A stretch of DNA of 6,493 nt from an uncultured Eubacteriales bacterium (GCA_902766915.1 CACXFN010000043.1:1-6493); one strand, 5' to 3'; shown: positions 1-6,233, numbered from the stretch's first letter. Translations and numbers: made by a program. Notes: generated by a model from the sequence alone, not told the origin.

Positions 1-1914
1 GATCGTTTTTTCGGATTTGACCTGGGTGATGCAGAAAGTGCTGTAGCAAGATTAAATAAGGAAGATCAAGTAACCCCGGAAATGCTGACAGTGGTCGGTG
101 AACAGAGTTTCATAACCGCCTATGCTCAGCTTTCATCGGGAGAACTTTTGATTGGAGAAAAGGCCTGCTATACCGATGGAGCAATGAAAAGGAAGCTCCG
201 TTTCAAAAGTAGATTCCTGATGGACAGCACTGTTGCAAATGATGTAAAAAGTTTTGCCGGAGGTGTTTTGGGAGAACTCTATGGTAGCGGCGATCTGGTG
301 AAGAACGAGGATTGTAGCTTCTATATCGGTTGTCCTGCAGGCTGGGATAAAAACACCAGAGAGCATTATAGGGAAATCTTTGAAAGTGTTGGATTCCCTC
401 CTGCTAAGATTATTTCTGAATCCCGTGCTGCTATGGTAAGCGCAACTCAATCAAAACATCTTCAGGTTGGATTGGATATTCTGTCCAAGCCGGTACTTGT
501 TGTTGATATAGGTTCATCCACCACAGACTTTGCCTACATAATGGGAGGAAAAGAAGTGGAGATGCAGACCGCCGGAGAAGTGGTTCTGGGCGGAGGTCTT
601 ATGGATGAGATTCTTTTGGAAGAATCCATTGAGGGATCAAATCCATTATTTAAAAAGAAAATCCGACAGACCTTGGAAGAAAGTGAACCCTGGAGGGCCT
701 ATTGTGAATTTGCTGCCCGTCGTCTAAAGGAAAAATATTTCTCTGACGAAGAATACTGGAGCAATAACGAGTGTAAGGAAAGTCTGGTGATTCAGTATAA
801 CAGACCTATGAAGCTTACCCTGAAAATGGATAAGAGTATAGCCAGCAAATTATTAAATAAGAACCTTGATAAGCTGGGAGGAAGATCTTTTAAAGAAGTA
901 TTCCTCCAAGCCCTTAGAGATGTTAAGGATAATATCACAGGATCTCAACCTGAGCTGATTTTCCTAACCGGAGGTGTAAGTAAACTTCCGGCAATTAGGG
1001 ACTGGTGCTCATCGATTTTTAGCGATGCAATAGTTATTTCCGGAGCAGAACCGGAATTCTCTGTGGCCAGGGGATTGGCCTATTGTGGTCGCATAGATGA
1101 AGATATGAGAGAATTTAGGGCCGATCTGGATGAACTGACTAAATCCTCCAAGATAGAAGAAATAGTTGGGCATCATATAAATCAGCTCTATAGGGATGCT
1201 GTGGATACCCTTATTGAGCCTATACTTAATAGGATTGCAATGCCTATCTTTGATAGATGGAGGGCAGGGGAAATCCGTAGACTGGCAGATACAGATGAGG
1301 AATTGCAGAAGGGTGTAGAGGCATTTATAAAATCAGACGAAGCAAGAGAGCTTTTGGCTGGCCCCATTACATCCTGGCTTAAGCCTGTTGCAGAGGACTT
1401 GGAAGAATATACAGTGCCTATCTGTGTTAATCACAGGATTCCTTATACGGCGCTTAGTTTCAAATCCTACCTATCAGCTTCGGATATAGATATTAAGGTG
1501 GATGCCAAAAATATTTTCGCGGTAGAGGAAATGACTTGGCTGATAGATTCCCTGGTTACGGTTTTAGTTGGACTATTGATTGCTGCCATTGATGTGGTGC
1601 CTTTCCTGGCAGGACCGGAGGGTGTCATCGTTGGTGTAATAGCGTCGGCCATTATATTGATACTTGGAAAGGACAAAATGGAGGCTAGGCTTTTAGAGAC
1701 GGACATTCCAAATCCGCTTAGAAAGCTCATTCCTAAGAATACATTTAAATCCCGTATGGACAATATAAGTGCTGAGGTGAAAAAGAATTTCTATGCCAGC
1801 CTTGAGCAGGAAAAGAATGAGTCAATCACAGAGAGAATGGTGAACGAAATATCCTCACAGATAGAACATACCCTTATCAAGATGGCAGAAGTTGTGGAAA
1901 TCCCGCTAGGATAA
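1..1914 (+). CDS. Hsp70-like ATPase with hydrophobic C-terminal region (5' partial)
   Basis: The frame is open from base 1, so the start lies outside the window; the ATG at 82 is internal because codons 5-13 already encode the phosphate-1 loop (GFDLGDAES, compare DnaK GIDLGTTNS). 637 residues are visible. Other Hsp70 landmarks follow in order: CPAGW near 111 (DnaK VPAYF), IISES with Glu140, phosphate-2 DIGSSTTD at 169-176, adenosine motif LTGGVSKLP at 322-330, and a closing VARGLA helix near 355. The ATPase domain therefore ends near 367. The remainder is not a recognisable beta-sandwich peptide-binding domain. It is mostly predicted helix, with two hydrophobic stretches (about 514-537 and 542-556) separated by GPEG, then a charged helical tail. 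I infer a membrane-associated chaperone-like or actin-fold ATPase; client and partners are unknown. Known Hsp70 members couple ATP hydrolysis to protein binding, but that activity cannot be assumed here. It is certain as an Hsp70/actin-superfamily gene and uncertain in function. Confidence 0.85.
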   Translation, partial: DRFFGFDLGDAESAVARLNKEDQVTPEMLTVVGEQSFITAYAQLSSGELLIGEKACYTDGAMKRKLRFKSRFLMDSTVANDVKSFAGGVLGELYGSGDLVKNEDCSFYIGCPAGWDKNTREHYREIFESVGFPPAKIISESRAAMVSATQSKHLQVGLDILSKPVLVVDIGSSTTDFAYIMGGKEVEMQTAGEVVLGGGLMDEILLEESIEGSNPLFKKKIRQTLEESEPWRAYCEFAARRLKEKYFSDEEYWSNNECKESLVIQYNRPMKLTLKMDKSIASKLLNKNLDKLGGRSFKEVFLQALRDVKDNITGSQPELIFLTGGVSKLPAIRDWCSSIFSDAIVISGAEPEFSVARGLAYCGRIDEDMREFRADLDELTKSSKIEEIVGHHINQLYRDAVDTLIEPILNRIAMPIFDRWRAGEIRRLADTDEELQKGVEAFIKSDEARELLAGPITSWLKPVAEDLEEYTVPICVNHRIPYTALSFKSYLSASDIDIKVDAKNIFAVEEMTWLIDSLVTVLVGLLIAAIDVVPFLAGPEGVIVGVIASAIILILGKDKMEARLLETDIPNPLRKLIPKNTFKSRMDNISAEVKKNFYASLEQEKNESITERMVNEISSQIEHTLIKMAEVVEIPLG

Positions 1915-1929
1915 GAGTATACGGGCGTA

Positions 1930-1957
1930 TTGATTATTATGTAGTAATAAGTATTAT
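1930..1957 (+). promoter_or_regulatory. Candidate sigma-A promoter for pncB
   Basis: TTGATT (1930-1935) and TATTAT (1952-1957) are separated by 16 bases, matching 4/6 and 5/6 of the -35 and -10 consensus. Transcription would begin near 1964, leaving a leader of under 20 bases that still contains the GGGAGAG ribosome binding site at 1971-1977. The region is AT-rich, so chance matches are likely. No terminator with a U-tract separates the preceding gene from pncB, so read-through is also possible. Confidence 0.4.
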
Positions 1958-1980
1958 CGTACAGATAATCGGGAGAGAAA

Positions 1981-3414
1981 ATGTTTAGAGAGCAAAACCT
2001 GACAATGCTAACGGATTTTTACGAAATAACTATGGCTAATGGTTATTTGGAATCCGGGCTTGGAGATAAGACGGCTTATTTCGATATGTTTTTCCGAAGG
2101 GTTCCTGACGGTGGTGGCTTCGCCATAATGGCAGGTATCCAGCAGGTATGTGACTATTTGGAAAGCCTCAAATTTACAGAGCAGGATATAGAATACCTTA
2201 GGGGAATGAATATTTTCAGCGAGAAATTCCTGAAGTATTTAGAGGATTTTCAATTTGCATGCGATGTATGGGCTGTGCCGGAAGGAACTCCGATCTTTCC
2301 CCATGAACCTATTATAACTGTTCGTGGACCTGTTATGCAGGCACAATTCATAGAGACCATGCTTCTTCTGATAGTAAATCATCAGAGTTTAGTTGCAACC
2401 AAGGCAAATCGTATTGTTCGTGCATCACAGGGACGTGCAGTTATGGAATTCGGTACTCGCCGTGCTCACGGAATTGCATCCGCTCTCCATGGTGCCAGAG
2501 CTGCCTATATAGGAGGCTGCGCAGGAACCGCATGTGCAAAGGCTGCAGAGGATTATGGATTTCCTACTATGGGAACAATGGCTCATAGTTGGGTTCAAAT
2601 GTTTCCCAATGAATATGAGGCATTTAAGAAGTATGCAGAGGTTTATCCTGACAATTGTACATTATTGGTGGATACATATAATGTTCTCAGGTCAGGTGTA
2701 CCTGCAGCTATCAAGGTCTTTAAGGAAATGAAGCCCAAACATATGGCTATTAGAATAGATAGCGGCGATATTACTTACCTAACACAGGAGTCCCGCAAGA
2801 TGCTTGATGAGGCAGGCTTGCAGGATTGCCAAATTACCATAAGCAATTCCTTGGATGAATATATTATTCGAGAGGTCTTAATTGAAGGGGCAAAGGTTGA
2901 TTCCTTTGGTGTAGGTGAAAGATTGATTACAGCCAAGTCCGAGCCTGTCTTCGGTGGAGTGTATAAGTTGGCAGGACTGGAGGTGGATGGTGAAATAATA
3001 CCGAAAATCAAGATTTCCGAGAATGTTGAAAAAATCACCAATCCGGGATTTAAGACCCTTTATCGTCTTTATGATAATGAAACCGGAAAAGCTCAGGCTG
3101 ATATCATAACATTGGATGGCGAAGTAATTCCACAGGAGGGGGAATATGAAATATTCGACCCGACTGCCATTTGGAAAAAGAAAAAGTTAAAGAATTTCAC
3201 AGCCAAGAATTTGAGGGTTCAGATTTTTGAAAAGGGCAAGCTTGTTTATGAAAACCCAACAGTGGATGAGATTAAGGATTATTGCACTGAACAGGTAAAA
3301 ACATTATGGCCGCAGATTCTACGTTTCGAGAATCCCCAAACCTATTATGTAGACCTTTCAAAGGATCTCTACGACATGAAGCAGAGGCTCATAAACGAGC
3401 ATCACGAGGATTGA
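1981..3414 (+). CDS. pncB: Nicotinate phosphoribosyltransferase
   Basis: This cytoplasmic enzyme makes nicotinate mononucleotide from nicotinic acid and PRPP, with ATP hydrolysis, and so feeds the Preiss-Handler route of NAD salvage. The 477-residue length is usual for the Bacillota form. Visible family motifs are LTDFYEITMANGY at 10-22, EFGTRRAHG at 156-164, GTMAHSW at 198-204 with His202 in the position of the autophosphorylated histidine of characterised enzymes, LLVDTYN at 228-234, IRIDSGD at 257-263, ISNSLDEY at 287-294 and SFGVGERL at 308-315, the last groups forming the phosphoribosyl-binding side of the barrel. The ATG at 1981 is preceded by GGGAGAG five to six bases upstream. It follows the Hsp70-like gene after 66 bases with no terminator between, so it may be partly co-transcribed, but no functional link is evident. 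It ends in a convergent junction with fba. Identification is firm. Confidence 0.96.
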   Translation: MFREQNLTMLTDFYEITMANGYLESGLGDKTAYFDMFFRRVPDGGGFAIMAGIQQVCDYLESLKFTEQDIEYLRGMNIFSEKFLKYLEDFQFACDVWAVPEGTPIFPHEPIITVRGPVMQAQFIETMLLLIVNHQSLVATKANRIVRASQGRAVMEFGTRRAHGIASALHGARAAYIGGCAGTACAKAAEDYGFPTMGTMAHSWVQMFPNEYEAFKKYAEVYPDNCTLLVDTYNVLRSGVPAAIKVFKEMKPKHMAIRIDSGDITYLTQESRKMLDEAGLQDCQITISNSLDEYIIREVLIEGAKVDSFGVGERLITAKSEPVFGGVYKLAGLEVDGEIIPKIKISENVEKITNPGFKTLYRLYDNETGKAQADIITLDGEVIPQEGEYEIFDPTAIWKKKKLKNFTAKNLRVQIFEKGKLVYENPTVDEIKDYCTEQVKTLWPQILRFENPQTYYVDLSKDLYDMKQRLINEHHED

Positions 3415-3419
3415 TGCAT

Positions 3420-3436
3420 ATATGTACACCACATAT
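3420..3436 (+). other. Small stem-loop just after pncB
   Basis: ATATGT (3420-3425) pairs with ACATAT (3431-3436) around a five-base ACACC loop. The stem is short and AT-rich with no following U-tract, so it is unlikely to terminate by itself. It could be a minor 3'-end structure of the pncB transcript ahead of the stronger hairpin at 3447. Confidence 0.25.
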
Positions 3437-3446
3437 GAAAAATAAT

Positions 3447-3484
3447 GAAGCGATGATTCGGATGAATCATCGCTTCTCTATTTT
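3447..3484. terminator. Bidirectional intrinsic terminator between pncB and fba
   Basis: A perfect 13-bp inverted repeat, GAAGCGATGATTC (3447-3459) and GAATCATCGCTTC (3464-3476), encloses a four-base GGAT loop. On the plus strand it is followed by TCTATTTT; on the minus strand it is followed by ATTATTTTT. It lies 32 bases after the pncB stop and about 90 bases after the fba stop, so it can serve both converging genes. Confidence 0.85.
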
Positions 3485-3506
3485 GAATCAATTTAATCTA
3501 TCTATT

Positions 3507-3561
3507 GAAGTTTGGTTATTAAGGTTTGGTTGTTAAAGTTTAGTTATTAAAAATAGTTATT
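3507..3561. repeat. Degenerate 14-bp tandem repeat, about four copies
   Basis: Head-to-tail units are GAAGTTTGGTTATT (3507-3520), AAGGTTTGGTTGTT (3521-3534), AAAGTTTAGTTATT (3535-3548) and a 13-base AAAAATAGTTATT (3549-3561). The array begins four bases past the fba stop codon, so it lies in the 3' untranslated part of the fba transcript, before the terminator hairpin. The period is not a multiple of three and no ribosome binding site or good reading frame covers it, so it is not coding. Function is unknown; replication slippage could have produced it. Confidence 0.7.
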
Positions 3562-3565
3562 GAGG

Positions 3566-4495
3566 TTAGCGTTTATTGCTGGCATTTAGCACATTTTTGA
3601 TTTTGTGCTGAACCATACGGTGTATCGCATCTCTGGCTGGTCCCAAATACTTTCTTGGGTCAAACTCTGCAGGGCTTTCAACAAGTATTCTGCGAATCTC
3701 TGCAGTCATGGCAAGTCGCAAGTCCGTATCGATATTAACCTTGCAGATTCCCCATTTGGTGGATTCACGAATCATGTCCTCCGGGACACCCTGTGCTCCA
3801 GGTATTTCTCCACCGTATTGATTGCAACGATCCACAAATTCAGGAAGAACTGTGGAAGCACCATGTAATACCAATGGAGTGTTAGGAATAAGCTTATGGA
3901 TTTCCTTTAGTCTCTCAAAATCCAAATAGGGTTCGCCTTTGAATTTATATGCACCGTGGCTTGTTCCTATGGCAATAGCCAATGAATCAACACCGGTTCT
4001 TTCCACGAATTCTGCGGCCTCATCAGGATCTGTAAAAGTGGCGGAACGAGCATCAACCTTGATGTTATCCTCTACGCCTGCCAGTTTACCAAGCTCCGCC
4101 TCCACAACTACGCCATGGTCATGGGCATATTCCACAACCTGCTTTGTTAGAGCAATGTTTTCCTCAAAAGGATGTTTGGAACCATCCACCATTACGGAGG
4201 TGAATCCGCCGTCCACACAGGATTTACAAATATCAAAATCTTCGCCGTGATCTAAATGAAGACAAACGTCCAAACCGGTATCTTCTATAGCAGCTTCCAC
4301 CAATTTCAGTAGATATACCGGTTTGGCATATTTTCTGGCCCCGGCTGAAACCTGCAAAATCAAAGGTGCATTTTCTTCTTTGGCTGCATCCATGATACCC
4401 TGGATGATTTCCATATTGTTCACATTAAACGCGCCAACTGCGTAGTCTTTTTCAATTGCTTTAGCGAACATTTCTTTGGATGTTACTAATGCCAT
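3566..4495 (-). CDS. fba: Class II fructose-1,6-bisphosphate aldolase
   Basis: The enzyme cleaves fructose-1,6-bisphosphate to dihydroxyacetone phosphate and glyceraldehyde-3-phosphate, and the reverse, in cytoplasmic glycolysis and gluconeogenesis. The 309-residue protein shows the class II zinc-dependent TIM-barrel signature: GAFNVNN at 21-27, LHLDHGE at 79-85 with Asp82 as catalytic acid and His83 as metal ligand, VEAELG at 131-136 with Glu134, TSHG at 178-181 with His180 and LHGAS at 210-214 with His211 as further metal ligands, and NIDTD at 254-258, which binds substrate phosphate. No essential residue appears missing. The ATG is preceded by GGAGG (plus coordinates 4502-4506) at a six-base spacing. 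The upstream MltG-like gene ends 50 bases away with no terminator, so the two are probably co-transcribed. A tagatose-bisphosphate aldolase is a less likely alternative, since the two share fold and motifs. Confidence 0.95.
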   Translation of the reverse strand: MALVTSKEMFAKAIEKDYAVGAFNVNNMEIIQGIMDAAKEENAPLILQVSAGARKYAKPVYLLKLVEAAIEDTGLDVCLHLDHGEDFDICKSCVDGGFTSVMVDGSKHPFEENIALTKQVVEYAHDHGVVVEAELGKLAGVEDNIKVDARSATFTDPDEAAEFVERTGVDSLAIAIGTSHGAYKFKGEPYLDFERLKEIHKLIPNTPLVLHGASTVLPEFVDRCNQYGGEIPGAQGVPEDMIRESTKWGICKVNIDTDLRLAMTAEIRRILVESPAEFDPRKYLGPARDAIHRMVQHKIKNVLNASNKR

Positions 4496-4545
4496 CTTTA
4501 ACCTCCGTTTACTTCCTTAACATTATTTCTATCAACTTATCACCA

Positions 4546-5028
4546 TCAGCTCATGGGTTTTGTTACTTCTTCAACAATCTGGGCCTGAGTAGTTCCGGGT
4601 AGGAAGGTAAATTCGCTGGCCTTGATGTCCGTTGGGTCAAATCCATAAGCATTGCAGATTGCTTCGAAATCTTCATATGATGTAAATAGTCCGGCATCAA
4701 CCAAGGATTGGGCAGCATCAGCAGCACTTCCGGAAGCAGTGGTTACAGTGATTTCTTCTCTTAACATTCCACCGCTCCAAAGCTTGCCGTTCTTTGGGCC
4801 TGAACCCGGGACGGGTTCATCTGAAGTTGATGAAGAACTACCCGGTGTTAAAATATTCTCGTCTGTTGCATTATTGGCTACACTTTCTCTTGCCTGCAGA
4901 GCCATGGCCTTAGGGTAGTCCATAATCATATTCATTCGCCAATAAATAATAGCAACCGCACCAATTAAGATGCATAAAATAACAACGATATCATTCCAAT
5001 TATATAAAAAGTCTTTTAGTTTTTTCAA
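4546..5028 (-). CDS. Membrane-anchored protein with MltG/YceG-like LysM-type domain
   Basis: This 160-residue protein has a positively charged N-terminus (KKLK), one membrane segment at about 12-30, a Ser/Pro/Gly-rich linker at about 57-80, and a small C-terminal domain at about 92-157. That domain reads like the LysM-like N-terminal module of the endolytic transglycosylase MltG (YceG): a Ser/Ala start (SGSAADAAQSLVDAGL at 99-114), an F-rich middle, then FTFLPGTTQAQIVEEVT at 140-156, matching the family pattern of a leading residue pair, GlI, and ending in a Pro-Gly turn followed by a helix. The catalytic half of MltG (with its conserved glutamate) is absent. I infer an extracytoplasmic, wall-facing accessory or peptidoglycan-binding protein rather than an enzyme. 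Translation starts at TTG (5026-5028), chosen because AGGAGG lies eight bases upstream and later ATGs would remove the membrane segment. It precedes fba in an apparent two-gene unit. Confidence 0.75.
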   Translation of the reverse strand: MKKLKDFLYNWNDIVVILCILIGAVAIIYWRMNMIMDYPKAMALQARESVANNATDENILTPGSSSSTSDEPVPGSGPKNGKLWSGGMLREEITVTTASGSAADAAQSLVDAGLFTSYEDFEAICNAYGFDPTDIKASEFTFLPGTTQAQIVEEVTKPMS

Positions 5029-5036
5029 AGTTCTGT

Positions 5037-5042
5037 CCTCCT
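5037..5042 (-). promoter_or_regulatory. Ribosome binding site for the TTG-started MltG-like gene
   Basis: On the minus strand this reads AGGAGG, a near-perfect match to the anti-Shine-Dalgarno sequence, eight bases before the TTG at 5026-5028. It decides the start of this gene, because no in-frame ATG exists before the membrane segment. Confidence 0.85.
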
Positions 5043-5084
5043 GTTAACTTTAATCTCGTTTCCCTATCCTTTTTCTGCACATAT

Positions 5085-5113
5085 AATTTAGCACATTTAA
5101 GTGATAATAACAA
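5085..5113 (-). promoter_or_regulatory. Candidate promoter of the MltG-like/fba unit
   Basis: Reading the minus strand, TTGTTA (plus 5108-5113) and TAAATT (plus 5085-5090) are 17 bases apart, each matching consensus at four of six positions. Transcription would start near 5078 with a leader of about 50 bases. The -35 element lies inside the left arm of the inverted repeat at 5104-5132, so a protein bound there could repress it. The region is very AT-rich and the match is modest. Confidence 0.4.
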
Positions 5114-5132
5114 ATAAGACTTTTGTTATTAT
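5104..5132. repeat. 11-bp perfect inverted repeat in the divergent intergenic region
   Basis: ATAATAACAAA (5104-5114) and TTTGTTATTAT (5122-5132) are exact reverse complements around a seven-base TAAGACT spacer. No U-tract follows on either strand, so a terminator is unlikely. The place, between divergent genes and overlapping a candidate -35 element, suits an operator for a dimeric DNA-binding protein. Each arm contains TTGTTA pointing outward, which could itself act as a -35 element in both directions. I do not recognise a known regulator motif. Confidence 0.6.
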
Positions 5133-5184
5133 TGTAAAAAACATTAAAAATATCTTACAAATTGCCGAATCAGGGGGATTTCAC

Positions 5185-5214
5185 TTGTTATAAGAGGATA
5201 CCTTGTTGTATAAT
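5185..5214 (+). promoter_or_regulatory. Candidate promoter of the RluA-family gene
   Basis: TTGTTA (5185-5190) and a perfect TATAAT (5209-5214) are 18 bases apart. The predicted transcription start falls at about 5220-5222, on or next to the GTG start codon at 5222, which would give a leaderless or nearly leaderless message. Confidence 0.5.
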
Positions 5215-5221
5215 TCATCTT

Positions 5222-6208
5222 GTGATATATTTAGAAGTTGGTGAAAATGAAGAAGGACAAAGGCTGGATCGATTTCTGAGAAAATATCTGCCCGGTGCCA
5301 ATCTTTCCTTAATATACAAGGCTATTCGTAAAGATATAAAGGTGAATGGTCGCAGAGAAGGAGAAAAATATTCCTTAAAGAAAGGGGATATTCTTTCCGT
5401 GTATATGTTAGAGGAAGAAATTGATAGATATAGAAATATACCCGGTAGAAAAAGGGCCAAGAGACAGTTTGGCGTTGTTTACGAAGATGATAATATCCTC
5501 CTTGTTGACAAACCCTTTGGGCTTTTAACCCATGGAGACAGTACGGAAAAAAAGAACCATTTGGCCAATCAAGCCTTGGATTATTTGATAGAGTCCGGAG
5601 CATATAACCCCAGGACTGAAAAGACATTTTCTCCTGCATCGGTAAATCGTTTGGATAGAAATACTACCGGTTTGGTGGTTTTCGGAAAGAATGCCAAATC
5701 TCTTAGAACCCTAAATGGATTGGTTAGAGAATCAAAATTAGAAAAATATTATCTAACCATTGTATCGGGGGAAATGAAGTCGAAGCTATACCTTCAGGAT
5801 TCATTGATAAAGGATAAAGAGACCAATAAGGTTACTGTGATTCGTGACGGAAGCCAATTGAGCGACCTTCAGAGCGGAGAAAAGAATATCAGTACGATGG
5901 TTGAACCTCTTAATATATCCAATGGTTATTCCTTAGTGAAGGTAAGAATCATTACAGGACGCACCCATCAAATCAGGGCACATTTGGCAAGTGCAGGATA
6001 TCCCTTGATAGGTGATCCAAAATATGGGGATAAAAAAGTAAATAGGAAGGTGAAAACTGCCTTCTCCCTGGACACTCAGCTGCTACATGCTTGGAAGATA
6101 ATCATTAATTCAGCTGAAACCGACCTATCATATCTGGATGGAAATGAGTTTACTGCCCCAATACCGCCCAGATTTCATGAGATTAAAACCTTGATATTCG
6201 GGGAATAA
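5222..6208 (+). CDS. RluA-family RNA pseudouridine synthase
   Basis: The enzyme isomerises specific uridines in RNA, in RluC/RluD relatives in 23S rRNA, to pseudouridine. With the GTG start it has 328 residues, a normal family length. An S4-like RNA-binding module occupies about 5-61 (EGQRLDRFLRKYL, then IKVNGRREG). The catalytic domain carries VYEDDNILLVDKP near 86-98, NRLDRNTTG at 142-150 with Asp145 as the catalytic aspartate, KYYLTIVSG near 175-183, and GRTHQIRAHL at 246-255 followed by GDPKYGD. The frame is open back to a TTG at 5162, but that adds 20 residues unlike the family and has no ribosome binding site; GTG 5222 matches the usual N-terminus. However, no Shine-Dalgarno precedes GTG 5222 either. 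lepB follows 36 bases downstream and is probably in the same operon. The exact target uridine cannot be told from sequence. Confidence 0.9.
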   Translation: MIYLEVGENEEGQRLDRFLRKYLPGANLSLIYKAIRKDIKVNGRREGEKYSLKKGDILSVYMLEEEIDRYRNIPGRKRAKRQFGVVYEDDNILLVDKPFGLLTHGDSTEKKNHLANQALDYLIESGAYNPRTEKTFSPASVNRLDRNTTGLVVFGKNAKSLRTLNGLVRESKLEKYYLTIVSGEMKSKLYLQDSLIKDKETNKVTVIRDGSQLSDLQSGEKNISTMVEPLNISNGYSLVKVRIITGRTHQIRAHLASAGYPLIGDPKYGDKKVNRKVKTAFSLDTQLLHAWKIIINSAETDLSYLDGNEFTAPIPPRFHEIKTLIFGE

Positions 6209-6229
6209 AAAGCATCAAAATTTAGATTT

Positions 6230-6233
6230 GGAG
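6230..6233 (+). promoter_or_regulatory. Ribosome binding site for lepB
   Basis: GGAG lies 11 bases before the TTG at 6245, a slightly long spacing. It is the only Shine-Dalgarno-like sequence between the RluA stop and the signal peptidase frame, and it supports TTG 6245 over the internal ATG at 6302, which has no such site. Confidence 0.55.

Noticed and set aside
82..84. ATG 82 as the start of the Hsp70-like gene
   Set aside because: The frame is open to base 1 and the upstream codons encode the conserved phosphate-1 loop, so the true start is outside the window.
3435..3536. Small plus-strand frame of 33 codons from the ATG at 3435
   Set aside because: It runs through the terminator hairpin and the tandem repeat, has no ribosome binding site and no recognisable protein features.
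3507..3561. Tandem units as a CRISPR array or iteron origin
   Set aside because: The units are only 14 bases, directly adjoining with no spacers, and there is no replication gene or cas gene nearby.
3605..4250. Plus-strand open frames opposite fba
   Set aside because: They are shadows of the aldolase gene, with low-complexity Ser/Thr/Pro-rich products and no ribosome binding sites.
4507..4545. Separate fba promoter in the gap after the MltG-like gene
   Set aside because: On the minus strand TTGATA is a fair -35, but nothing resembling a -10 lies at the right spacing.
5104..5132. Inverted repeat as a transcription terminator
   Set aside because: Neither side is followed by a U-tract on the transcribed strand and it lies between divergent, not convergent, genes.
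5162..5221. TTG 5162 as the start of the RluA-family gene
   Set aside because: There is no ribosome binding site, the extra 20 residues are Cys-rich and unlike the family N-terminus, and the stretch overlaps a good promoter candidate.
5215..5639. Minus-strand open frames opposite the RluA gene
   Set aside because: They overlap a clearly conserved coding sequence and show no conserved motifs or ribosome binding sites.
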